From Meloidogyne chitwoodi (lineage: Eukaryota > Nematoda > Chromadorea > Rhabditida > Meloidogynidae): a DNA stretch of 64,000 nt. Where the stretch lies: NCBI GenBank assembly GCA_015183035.1, contig JACZZP010000002.1:2294001-2358000 (forward strand). The letters run 5' to 3'. The number at the start of each line of letters is the position of its first letter. Position 1 is the first letter of the stretch. Positions 9,360 to 21,032 of the stretch are shown one piece after another. Under the pieces are notes generated by a model. The model was not told the origin of the DNA. It ran no database searches and worked only from the letters and a program-made list of their open reading frames with translations. A program made the translations under genes and the position numbers.

Positions 9360-12300
9360 TTAGAAAAATTCTAGGCCATCAGCAACAATATTTTTAATCA
9401 TTTTATTCTTTGATGGATTCTCTTCCTCAACGTACGGTGCGAAAATTCTGAATGAGTCAGGTGTACGAACTCTCGAAAGAGCTGTATATAGGTTACCATG
9501 ACCAAACACTTGATGTGTAAGGTCGAGTCCAACTCTGGATACAGTTTGACCTTGGGCCTTCATGATCGTCATTGCATATGCAAGTCGAACAGGAAACTGC
9601 AAACGTCTAAATTTTATTCCTTCTGGTCTTGGATCTTCATAGTCGCACCAACATTTTGGAATACAAACCATTGTTCCTGCGCCAGCCACAGACCCGGTTA
9701 CAATCTCTACTCTCAGTATTTCATCACCTAATTCGCGAACTATCATTCGAGTTCCATTTACAAGTCCTCGAGACACTCCAATATTCTTCAAAAGTATAAT
9801 AATGCAACCTAATTTGAGATGTAACCGGTGTGGTGGAAGATTTGCCGGATCCAAAGTATTTAACTGTTCTACTTGCTGTTCGATCTCATCAATATCCATT
9901 GGCTTATCAACTTTTGATTCATCAGTTGACATATATGTTCTCTCGTTACCCTTTATACGTTTAAGCATATCCTCATTTATGTCCTTAACAGTATCATTAT
10001 GTGGCGCTAATATGAGGTTGTGAATGAGCTCTTTTGGATTCAATAGAGCTTTACCATTATCAGTAACAAAATTCATTAGTTCCTGGCGCGAGTTTACGAT
10101 GTTCTTTTTTTGCATTTCTACAATATATCTATAGGTTCCGTTACCTATTTTGCGCAGCCAGTCTGAGAATTGCTTCTCATTTTGTCCCTGGCGCATATTG
10201 ATGTTCATACATTGAATATTCTTTTTGAAAAGAGTCCATAATAATGATGACTGTATGCAGGAATCCACTTGGTCTCTCATCGAACCTCCGGCTACAACTG
10301 GAAGCGATTGCTTAAAATCTCCGCTTAATATTATAACCTTCCCTCCGAATGGATTATTTCTGAAATGTGATGGTACCATTTGCTTGCAAACACGATCAAT
10401 AGCCTCTAACATATGCTTAGGAAGCATAGAAACTTCATCAATTATAATTACTTGGCTGTCTCTAATTCGTCTACCATGGAAACTTTGCATTGACACTGAC
10501 GGAGTGTAGTCCTGATCTACATTAATTCCAAATCTGAATACCGAGTGAACGGTAGCTCCTCCAGTTAGAAGTGTCGCCGCGCATCCTGTAAATGCCGAAG
10601 CAATTACTCGAATTCGCATGGCTCGTAATCGTGAAATGATGGTATTAAATAGATAAGTCTTTCCAGTGCCACCGTCGCCAGTGACAAAGATTGTATTAGA
10701 TGAACTTCCTTGGATGGCATTTTGAACATTTTGCCAAACTTTTTCTTGATCGTCATTTAATTTTCTTTCCGGTTTCTTTCCGCTGGCGAAATCATCTTCA
10801 TCTTTGTCTCCAAAGAAGAAATCATTGAGAGCATCATCAACGTTCTTTCGCATCCCGGGGGATGGTGAGTCAAGATTAAATTGGTCGTTAGTCATTCCAA
10901 AGTCCGATAGCTGAGCTTCAATATAAGCAAGTGCCTGATCAATCCGTCTTCTTCTTTCATTTCCATTTGGATCACTACCCATAATTGGTTTAAACATGTG
11001 TTCAATAAATTTTTCCCACAATTCACGAGCATTGCTCGGATTTCCAAAGACCAATACCTGAACAAACAGGTATCGCATTTCACGAGGATTGCTAAAATGC
11101 GAGGCCTCCTCCAATGTTCTCTCCCATACATTATCATCTGAAAGAAGACCTCTTAATCTGGCTGCTTCTACAAAAGTCTCACAAATAGTATCATTAACAT
11201 TCTTTAAAGCCGCAGGATCGCCAGGAAAATGGCGGAGAAGAATGTAAAGTGCAAACTTTTCCTGATCCCTTGGTGCTGGTCTGGGATGTATACGACCAAT
11301 TACATTCAATTTATTCCTAAATCTTTTCTTCCAACTCTTAGCTCTCTTATCATACCAGTAACGCTCAGGCATAAGTTCATAAAGCATAGTCTTAATTGAA
11401 TTATCATCGGATAAAACCCACTTTTTGTTAATCAATTCCCACGACTTCCCTGATGACCATTGTTGCCAGTACTCGGTGAGCATGGTTTTTGGAAGATCGT
11501 CAGGTATTTTTGCAATAGCTGTAGAAGCTCTCCCAGGTACAAAATATATGTTTTGTTCGTCTGGTAAATGCATTGGAAGTTTGTAGACTGTGTGCGAAAG
11601 TCGTGTATATGGCATTGAGTGGATCCTTGCATATGCCTCAGGTGCTGATCTATAGTACATTTGCGAATAATGTGCAGGCTCATCTATATCGACCTTCCCG
11701 CCTTCTAAACGAATGTATGATAGGGAAGCGCCCTTCATGGGGTACTTCATAGTATACTTCATATTAGTCTTTTCACCATAGCAGAATTCTACATTATGGT
11801 GTGTTTCGAATTTTAAAAGAATGAATGGATTAAATGGTGTAACATGAGCATTCGTGAATTCGGTGAGAACTCCACCCCTTTTAAGCCAAACTGTTTCACC
11901 TCCATCTTCAGGACTTGGTCGATAATAGACAGCTGGTCGATCGTCGAATAAGATAGTTCTATTTGAATATTCTTTAGGAAAAAATTTTGAACATTGGCCT
12001 TTAGCATTTTTCTCGCCGCAAAAAGCGGGATTACAGTCATGTAGCTGATATTTTAATATAAGCTCACGAAGGCGTCTTAAGCCTTCGGCACGTTGACTTT
12101 TATCATTCTTGTCAGGTAGTGATGGTATATGCGCCCAAATATAACTTTCAATGACTTTAGGGATGGCTGGAATATCTGTGGCCATTACTCTGTGAAAATG
12201 CGGTCCTCCTCTTTTTTGGAATTCCATGCTTTCTGCGTAACCTAATTGTATACCAAATATTGAGCGTTGATTCAAATCATAATGGATCTCCCTTACTTTA

Positions 12301-15196
12301 TCAGCGTAGAAGCGCATGATAATGTCAGGTCGATCAATTAGAGTTTGTCCATTATTGTAAAATTCTTTTTGCATTTCAGGCCATTTTGGATTAGAAGTAA
12401 AGGTAAGCATAAACATGGCGCATCCTCGCTTGCGTGTTCGATTAATAATCGTGCACGAATCAGTATATTTTACTTTAAAATATGCCCTAAAACCTGGCAT
12501 ATTACTTCTAAAAAGAACGACACGTCCAATTTTATCAGCGGAGGGTAGCCCGCCTTGCTTAGCCATATAATCTAATAAATGTCGCGGCAATTCAGCGCGT
12601 AAATCCATGTGGTCTTGGCGGTAGTATTCGAAAACTTGCGAATCAATACGTGCAGCAATATCAAGTATGTATTTCTGACTTAAACCACCACCGGAACTCC
12701 AAATATGATGATATTTGTCGTTTTCCGGATCTCTTATGCCAAAACGATAACGGTAAAAAGCTCTAATCGAAAGATTTTGACGAGACCTATTTGGTTCGTC
12801 ACCATAGTTTTCCACTGACCCGTTATCGCTTTCAGCAATAGAGGCGGTTTCAGAATTTGAGTCATCAAAGTCTTTTTGTGAATTAATTGAATGTTTGTGT
12901 GGTCTTAAATAAGGTATACTAGATGTATTCCCTCGTCCGCAAGCATAAACATGCAAGGGTAGAGAATAGAATCAGTCATTGAATGCGTGGGCCATAATTC
13001 TGTCACTTTTCCTTTTTTAGTTATCCATATACCCTTTATTGGTGGTGGTTCATCTGTAGCAGATGACCAAATTGCAAACACTGTTGATTAATTTTGGCAT
13101 GGAAGATTTACTTGCCTCGGATGAAGATTCGGATCCAGGATATTTGCAGGTGCATTTTTATCGCTTACAAGTATTATTTTAAAATTATGTAGTTGGTCAG
13201 GATTATTTTGTTCTAACTCCTTGTAAAATTCATATGAATTCCTAAGAATTGCCGCCATAGGATGATTAACTCGAATAATTTCATCGAGTACACGGAAAAG
13301 ATGTGGATTTTTCCGACTCCAATCATCAAAGCTAACGTTATTTACGCGATGTTCTGTGGCTTCTTCAGAATCCAGAATGTAAAGCTGGTCAAATGATGGA
13401 ATTTGATGGTCATCGGCAAGTAAGCTCCCAATTCTCCTCGAGAATTCGCCATTCAATAAAACAGGCATTGTTCCACCAGCTGGTGCATTTTGTCTACCAA
13501 CAGAAAGTGATCCAAAAGCAAATAAAGTGTTATATTTAGCTTCATTCTTTATGTATTCTTTAGAATCCATTGATTCACCTGTAATTAGTCTTTCATAGTC
13601 TATTGGATATACTTTAAGTGGATTAAGTCTTACACGACCATCCGCGCAGGCTAGGCATTTTTCAGATTTTAGAAGTTTATTATTACAATGTGCGCAAGTA
13701 CTGTTCCCTAATTGCCCTGAGTGGTAATACTCAGGAAGGTGTCCGGATTTGAAGGATGCACAACCCATCCCTCTATGCTTAGTATAACATCGTTTAGTGG
13801 GAAGTACTTGGTCTCCTTTCGGAGTTTCAATTGTATTAACGCTTGTTTTCGGTGTTGATTGTCTTGAATGAGATGGAATATTTGTTTCTATTATTTTCCT
13901 TTGCGGATGTTCAACGTTTTGTCGTGAATGATACTCAACATTGTCCCCAGAATACAACTGGTTCAAATGCCACAGAATTCGTTTCTTCTCAGTGTTAATG
14001 TTCAAAGTAGGCATTGACAAATTACGATTGTTCATTAGCCATGCTTCAGCATAAAGACAGATGAAATAGCCACAACTATTACCATCCTCCTGAAGCGGGT
14101 ACAAATTTGTGTCAAATGTTCCAATGTGTAATAGATAATCTGGCGTGTTGGTCAATTGTGAAATAATTTCTTTTAATTTTGGAAGTCTTTGAGGATGATA
14201 ATTAATGTGTTCTTCATGTAATCTATGCGGTGTATTAGGAAGAGAGTCAAAGAAATAAACTCCGAACTCTCTGTCCCAAATTATGATTGTCCAATGACCT
14301 GGTAAATGCACAGGTAATAGCAAAACCTCAATTTCTCTATCTTGATCTGTTATAAAAGTGTACTGATTATATGTTAAACCGGCGAATTGCTGTATAGCTG
14401 GATCCGTTATAAGGGGATCAACAACAATGGTCTTTTTTCCAGATATTTTGGCTAAATAGCATAGGAAAGGAAAAATAAACGCATCATTGAGCCATGCACC
14501 TAAATTATTCCACATTACTTCAATTAATCGAGGTCCAGTTTTATCAGAATCACGTTCATAAAGAGGCAATACTGTCCTACGACAGATACTGGATGCATTT
14601 GTTATCCTTTCAGTTGCAAATTCAAGTGTGTCTAACGAAGAGAAATTTATTTTATTTTCAATATTTGAAGGTTCAAGAATTTGTTCATATATTTCTAAAG
14701 ATTTTTTCGGTCTACCACCTTTACGAATATTCTTCTGTGGACGGCCTGCTTTATTTAATAAGTTTTCATTTAATATGTATGAAGTATTAGAAGACCCTGA
14801 GGCCATGCTTGATGTTTCCATTGACTCTGAAGACGAGTCTCGTGTTTTTCGCGATTTTCTAGGAACACAAACCTCCGAAGAGATACTCAATGGTGTGAGC
14901 GGTTCCACAATACTTTCAATTAATTCATTTTCAACAATATCATTTACACTAAAATTAAATCTGCCCGAGCACGAAGGCTTCCCAAGGCCATTAGTTTCAT
15001 TTAAATTATCAATATTTGTTGTTTCATTTATATTTAAGTCCTGAAGAGGATTGTTTTGTGTTGCCAGATCTTTATACTGAACAGACTGCTCCTGTTGGGC
15101 CGACTGATCAGAGTCCTGAAGAGGACTGTTTGGGATTGTGGCATTCAAATACTCTGTACGTTTCTTTTTTCGCTTTAATTTATCTTTATTTGGCAT
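9360..15196 (-). pseudogene. Helitron transposase: Ulp1-type protease + AT-hooks + HUH Rep + Pif1-type helicase (two breaks)
   Basis: The N-terminal part runs 15196..13088. The ATG at 15196 (MPNKDKLKRKKK) is preferred over the ORF opening at 15400, which covers repeat-like sequence. Two AT-hook-like GRP motifs lie near residues 151 and 161. A C48/Ulp1 fold follows with His301, Asp317, Gln369 and Cys375 (LPGHW, FFDS, QEDGNSCG). Next come a Cys cluster and the usual Helitron N-terminal region (FSRRIGSLLADD). A TAA at 13088-13090 interrupts the frame. The same frame then continues with Helitron-like sequence to about 12907, and a frameshift leads into the 9360..12956 ORF. In that ORF, HFH is at 253-255 (HUH motif), paired Tyr401/Tyr405 form YTMKYPMKG, Walker A GDGGTGKT is at 760-767, Walker B IIIDEVSM is near 840, and the terminal motif is HGNLYTALSRVR. 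The enzyme normally drives rolling-circle transposition. Two breaks suggest recent inactivation or sequence errors. Confidence 0.85.
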
Positions 15197-16965
15197 TATT
15201 TCATGATTTTTCTGTCCGGTCGTGGTAAAAGGCTGTGGTTGGAGGATGCGGAGACCTTTTGGGAATCTGCCCACAGGAAAAGGTTCCAAAAATTGGGGGA
15301 AGAAAAGGAGTTCCCCATCGATCCACGAACCGTGCCATAATGGCATTAAATAAACCTTATTTTGGCAATAAGCCATTCGTATCCATGCCCAAGCGTTCAA
15401 ACGGGCTCAAGAGGCTGTTACATATTTGCCAGAGGCAACTAAGAGGCTAAGTTACATTCTGTCAAAGACAGCTAAGAGTCTGTTACTATTTGGCAAAAAA
15501 GCCATTTACCTCCGTTTACCTTTATCCACCATTACCTCGTCCATTCAGATATAATTATTTTAATATTTATCTTCCCATAAAATTTTAATTAACCGAGTAA
15601 GTTCATAACCGTGTGTGTTCAATATATTATTCAAAATCGTAAAAATTCAAATTCGTGATTCATGTCCGTGTATATAAAAAGGTTTATGATTCATAAGCGT
15701 TCAAATTTATGATCATAACCATTCAAATTATTAATTCATGTCCGTGTATTTAAGGTGCCGCTACTGGGTCGCCTTGTTTCGCGTGGTACAACGGCTATAA
15801 AGGCACTATCATTGACAGTCCAAGCCGAATTTCTCATTTTTAACCGCGTCCCTGGACAAGTCCAAGGTTAGCAACACAATGAAGTGTTCCCAGTACACGC
15901 GACGAGGACGCTTACGGAGGATAATGAGATCCTTGTGTACCATATCTCTGCTTATGGAAAACTGGTGTGCATTCACCTGTGCGGGTACCATGAATTGGCG
16001 TATTTCAAGGATCCTCACGGTAAAATCTCCTCTCATTGATCCCTTACCACATACGGAAAAATTGTTGTTTCCATTGGCTGCATAAACGCGTTCTCCTTAG
16101 AGATTAAGCTTCCACCTCTCTCGAAGTTGCCTCAACAAAACTCATATGTAGCTCGGTGGCTGGACTCGGCTCAGGGTCATAAACTTTAGCTTGTAGGAGA
16201 ATACCAAAAAAAAATTTTGGCGTGACCCCTCCGCACAGTGTAGTTTTGTGGCCCCTGAATAGAGAGCGAAAAACGTATGGACCACTTCTTTTCTCAGAAC
16301 CTCAGACTGCTTGTAGGAGAATACCAAAAAAAATTTTGGCATGACCCCTTCGCACAGTCATGTTTGAGGCCCCTAGATTGGAAGCAGAGAGCCATACGGT
16401 TCCCTCTCTCAATCCAAGTCCAGCCTAATCAATGACCGAAGTCACCAGTAGGCTACATAAAGCGGATCGCCTCGTGGGGCTTCAGAACCGGAATTGGAAC
16501 CGGAGTGTGACACCCTCCCCAAAATTGGGTACAAACGGATGTCAGTCACATGGTTCCGCCGTCGGATTTTAATACCAGGGTATTTATGGTTGCAAGAGTT
16601 TAACCCAACGCAGGTCTTCACCCAACGCTAGGCGTAGCAGGCAATAAGCGACTATGTAGCGGCTTAAAGCGTACTACGCTCTCACAGAGCCATTAGGATA
16701 GCGGTTCAAGGCGTGCGGGATGCCTCCTCTCCAAGAACTTTCTTCACGTACCACAACACAATCATGATTTTGGCCGGTCACGTATTAATTGTACGGCCCG
16801 AGTAACCATGATCATGCTGTGGGCTACACTATCCATACCCTTCCGCAATATGGACGAGCTACAGGAAATCCTGGCAAACTCACCCAAAGGGAAACTACAC
16901 TCGGGAAAAACCTTCCGGGCCCGGCCCGGGTTCGCTCTCTAGTGTTAATTTTAATTTTTACTACA

Positions 16966-17102
16966 GTGACGAAAGTTTTAGTGACGAATGGTTCGGTGAC
17001 GAAAGGATTTGACGAATGGATTAGTGACGAAAGGGTTTGACGAAAGTTGTAATGACGAAAGAGTTTGACGAAACGTTTAGTGACGAATGCTTCAGTGACG
17101 AA
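16966..17102. repeat. Degenerate short tandem repeat, GTGACGAA core
   Basis: GTGACGAA or TTTGACGAA recurs about every 15-17 bases with variable linkers for roughly 135 bases. The array is open on both strands by chance, giving spurious ORFs that should not be read as genes. Confidence 0.75.
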
Positions 17103-17785
17103 ATTATCGGCCACCTTTTCAAATCATTTTAATCGACGCATTAATTCTAAATATAAATATTGAGTTAGAGAAATGATAAAATAATAGTGTGAATGTTTGG
17201 TTAGGGAACGATTCAGAATAGCCGGTTGTTTTTGGCATACTTTTTTATTTCGTAACCGATCTGAATAGTTTATTAATCGAAAGCATCCTATAAGCCAATA
17301 AATTTAACCAAATGGACTGATCCAATCAGATCACTCAACAAAAAGTTATAGCGCGATAAAAGTGGAAAATTGTGATTTTTGCTTTTTCTGGCATAACTTT
17401 TTTAAAAATCAACTGATCTGATCGGTCAAATTAGTGAAAAGACTTCATTTTTTAAGCTCTTTCGAGTTACGGTAAAAAACCGTCAGAGTCCGAATTACTT
17501 TTCGGACTTTAATTCTCAGAGACTCAATTAGACCCACAAGATATAATATGTTTTTGGACCGCCAATTATGCTCCTCTACAACATAGACTATTGAAATCGG
17601 GACGCGATTTGAAAAATTGACCCAATTGACTCCCACTTTGAAACGCATATCTCCCCAAATTTGAATCTCAGACTCAAGTGTCTCCCAAACTTTTTATAGT
17701 CAACACGTGGTTACAAATGCTTCAACTGCAGCCAAAACCATCGCCTTCATGTTTACATAAAAAGCAATTTAAATTTTCAATCGGC

Positions 17786-18115
17786 CATTTCAGTGCCACA
17801 CTCAAATTCGGCACCAAAATGACCTTGCCCATTGAACTCCCCACACCTGATTACCCATTATCCCACCAATAAATGCCAATTCTTTTTAATTACTTAAAAG
17901 GCCATTTCATTGCCAAATCAACTCTAGCACCAAAATAACCAATCCCATTGCATTTCCCATACTCGATTACATATTATCACTCAACAATTACATTTTTATT
18001 TTAAATTTAAATCAAAACGCCCTGTTCATTGCCACACTCAAGTTCGGCACCCAAATAACCTGTCCCAAAAAATTCCCCATATCAGATTACACATTATCCC
18101 TCCCAAACATTTTCC
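17786..18115. repeat. Three-copy tandem repeat, unit about 117 bp
   Basis: Three diverged units share the order CCATTTCA/GTTCATTGCCA..., TCxGCACCxAAAT(A/G)ACC, TTCCCCATA/ACTCCCCACACC, GATTAC(A/C)(C/T)ATTATC. They start near 17786, 17902 and 18025. The right end lies against the GC-rich hairpin block. No coding potential is seen; it could be a satellite monomer run or the inside of an older element. Confidence 0.6.
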
Positions 18116-18479
18116 TCTATATCCCCCCGTTCTCTTAATAGCATCTGCAATTTTTCGTCACTAAGCATATCTTTGGACAAAATGCCAGCATTTAAAAAGG
18201 GTTAGGAAGGCACATCGCCCTTTAAATTGAAATTTTTCAAAAATTTTTTTTTAATTTAACTTCTAATAATCGTGGGCTAGGGCCCTCCAAGCAGAAGTTT
18301 TCCGCTATCTGCCCCCGTTCCCGAGATAGATCCGGAGCGGGGGCTGTTTCGGCGGGAAGGAACCCCCGCACAAAAAAGTCTATAATTTTCCCGGATGCGC
18401 ACTTAAGTATCTAGCAACATATCAAAGTTCCAGCCCTCTCCCACTAATTTAAAAGGAGCCTTAATTTTTTTAACGAAAC

Positions 18480-19372
18480 GCCTTGTTTTTCTATATATAT
18501 AATTTCCAGATAAGCATTTTCTCTATATTTTGGTACATTTTTTATTATTTTTAAAGCTCTTATTGGTGTATTTTTAATTCTTAAATCTTTAACTTGTACA
18601 ACCTTTCCAAATGTTCCTTCTCCAAGTTTTTTAATTATTTCAACTAAAAAAAAATTTTTTTTTAATTGTTATTTATGGACATTTTTTTAATTTGAGGATT
18701 ACTTATTTTGTTCAATAGTGATCTCATCTATTTAAAAAAATATAAAAATACTAATTATAATTTCAAGTTTATATCAGTGAAATGTCCATATTATAAACAT
18801 TTTTTCAATTAAAAATATTTTCTTAACAAAGAAAAAATATTAAATAATTTAAATATTAAACGTACATCTGTTATAAATAATTTGTCCTTTATAATAAATC
18901 AAATGCCCTTCTTTGTCATCAATTACTGGAGGATGGATTTGTTGTGGCAAAACTACTTGTTGAGGTTTGGTTTGGACATCTAATGGAATAACAACTTCTA
19001 CAGATGTAGATAAGACTTTAGATAATTGTTTTTGTTTAATGTTACTATTTTTATTATTTTGACTAATTATCTTTGATTTTTTCGTTTGAGAAGCTTCATT
19101 AGAAATATCAATAGACTTTTCAAGTTCAGTCCTTTTAAAAGATTGGTGACGCGCTCGTTCTTCACTATCGTAGAAAAGTTTTTTATTCTGTTCCTTCACA
19201 TGTTTAAGATTGTAGTTTTCATAAGAATCAAAATGACTTGGATGTTTTCGACTCTAAAAAAATAAAAATTAAAAAGAAGGTCTTATTTTAGACGATAGAA
19301 AAATTAAAAAAGAGGGAAAAATATTAAATTTAACAATTAAACCTTTAAGTTATCTCTTATATATTTCGACAT
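18480..19372 (-). pseudogene. CLK/LAMMER-family dual-specificity kinase, 5' part only
   Basis: Three exons fit in phase. Exon 1 is 19343..19372 (MSKYIRDNLK). Exon 2 is 18866..19253, ending at GTACGT, and carries a Lys/Ser-rich region and the CLK-type junction EGHLIYYKGQIIYNR. Exon 3 starts at 18643 and gives the glycine loop [10 protein letters not shown] and the VAIK-type lysine region [20 protein letters not shown]. In the family this enzyme phosphorylates SR splicing factors in the nucleus. Similarity ends near 18490. Beyond that is unrelated GC-rich repeat sequence, and no other kinase subdomain follows in the window. Either a mobile-element block lies within the gene and the rest is off-window, or this is a truncated copy. 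Confidence 0.75.
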
Positions 19373-21032
19373 TCTTGTCAGTGTATATGTAATTAATAAA
19401 AATGTAGAAAATTAGAAAATTGAAATACAAGATTTATCAATCAAAATCTAACAAATTATTCCTTTAAAATAACTAAGGAAAAAATTAAATTTTATTTTAT
19501 TAAAAAATATTAATTAATTTTTTATAGAAAAAAGAATTAATTAATTAATTAAAAAATAAGATTTAAAAATATTTATATAAATAATTTATTTAATAAAAAT
19601 GTGATTCATTTAATTTTGATTTATTTTTCTTTAATTTTAATTGAATAAATTACTTTTTAGTTGATCAGACGATTTTAAAGAATTTATGTTTGTGTTGAAT
19701 ATTTAACAGAAAATTAACAAAATAAAAAATATATTTTTGTAATAGGAATTAAATAAAAATGATGAAATAAAAAATAAATTTTTAATATATATAAAGAAAT
19801 TTTATTTAAAATATTTATTAGGAGTATTAGTATTAACAGTTATAATATTTGTCCAATAAATAAATTTTACTTAAAATTCAAAAGTTTTGAGATATATGAA
19901 AATGTTTGGAGAATGTTTGAGTAATAATGTCGAATATACCAAATATCATAATTTATTAAATTTTTCCAAACAATTTTTTCAATATAAAATTTTAAATAAT
20001 ATGATAAAAAGGAGATATTTTAACATTTTTTAAGTTTTAAAATTTAATATAATTTTTAATATATTTTAACTATTTTTAATAAATATTTATTAAATTAAGT
20101 AATTAAAAAAATTAATAAAAAAAATTAATTTGTTTAATAAAATTGGGAAAAGACAAAAATTAAATATTAAAAACATCCACTATTGCCAAAAATAAATGAA
20201 TCATAAATATTTAATTATCCAAAATAAAATAGTATTTTTATTAAAAAATAGTGTTTGTCTGTTAGATTTATTTTAAAAATTGAAAAAAATTTTTTAAATA
20301 AAATTACTTATTTAAAATTAATTTTTAAAAATTAAATACATCTTAATTAATTTTAAATTATAATATTAAATTAAAATTATTTATTAATAAATATTTAAAT
20401 TTTAATATTTATTTATTTAATTTATTTAAAATTAATTAAATAATTAATTTATTTTTATTTTTTATCAAATCCAATAATTTATCTTTATATTTTTTATTAA
20501 TACTAATTTTTATTTTTTAAATAAAATTCCAATAATATGATGTCATTATTTTTTTTAAATTATTTACTATATTTTTTTAATTTTAAATATTATTCTTAAA
20601 ATGTTCTTGATCAAATCAACTGACTAACTAAGCAAAAACAATTTTTTTTATTTTTTAAATAAAATTCCAAAAATATGTCTTTAAATTATTTTTTAATTTA
20701 TTTAATCTAGGTATTTTTTAAATTACTTATTTACTTTATTTTTTAATTTTAAATATTATTCTTAAAATGTACTTGATAAAATCAACTGACTAAAATCAAA
20801 AACAATTTTTTTAATTAAAATAAAAATATTTATTCACATCAGGCATTAAAAAAAGCATAAATATAGTATTTTTTAATTTCTTGAAGAATTTACCCCCGTA
20901 ATATTAATTTTAAATAGTAATATTTTTAAACAAAAATAAGTTGATTTAATTAATTTTTTAATAAAAATAAATAAATAAATATTTTTATTTTTTATATTTT
21001 TAGTTAATTTTAACAGTTTTAAAAAAATAATA
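19373..21032. other. AT-rich spacer, no gene seen
   Basis: Very AT-rich sequence with poly-A/T runs. Two related stretches at about 20500-20640 and 20650-20820 share AAATAAAATTCCAA, TTAAATATTATTCTTAAAATGT and ATCAACTGACTAA, a ~165-bp imperfect direct duplication. No exon with splice support was found. Confidence 0.5.

Larger units (their letters stand above)
15401..18480. repeat. Repeat-rich, GC-richer block without a supported gene
   Basis: ORFs here are short and frame-poor and I support none. Distinct parts are visible. At 16191-16258 and 16312-16372 a ~65-bp unit with TTGTAGGAGAATACC and TTTTGGC is directly repeated. At 16966-17102 there is a degenerate run of GTGACGAA/TTTGACGAA. At 17786-18110 there are three near-copies of a ~117-bp unit. 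At 18311-18349 a GC-rich hairpin pairs GCCCCCG with CGGGGGC. The block stops at about 18480, where kinase coding sequence begins, so it is probably a stack of mobile elements. Confidence 0.6.

Noticed and set aside
15400..15809. N-terminal extension of the Helitron protein to 15400
   Set aside because: The first 68 codons read through repeat-like DNA with no Helitron similarity; the ATG at 15196 precedes the basic start seen in such proteins.
16191..16800. rRNA or LTR remnant in the GC-richer block
   Set aside because: No recognisable rRNA core words, and no paired LTR, primer-binding site or polypurine tract could be found.
16824..17114. ORFs across the GTGACGAA repeat
   Set aside because: Repeat-driven composition (FVTKxFVT) and both strands open; not a gene.
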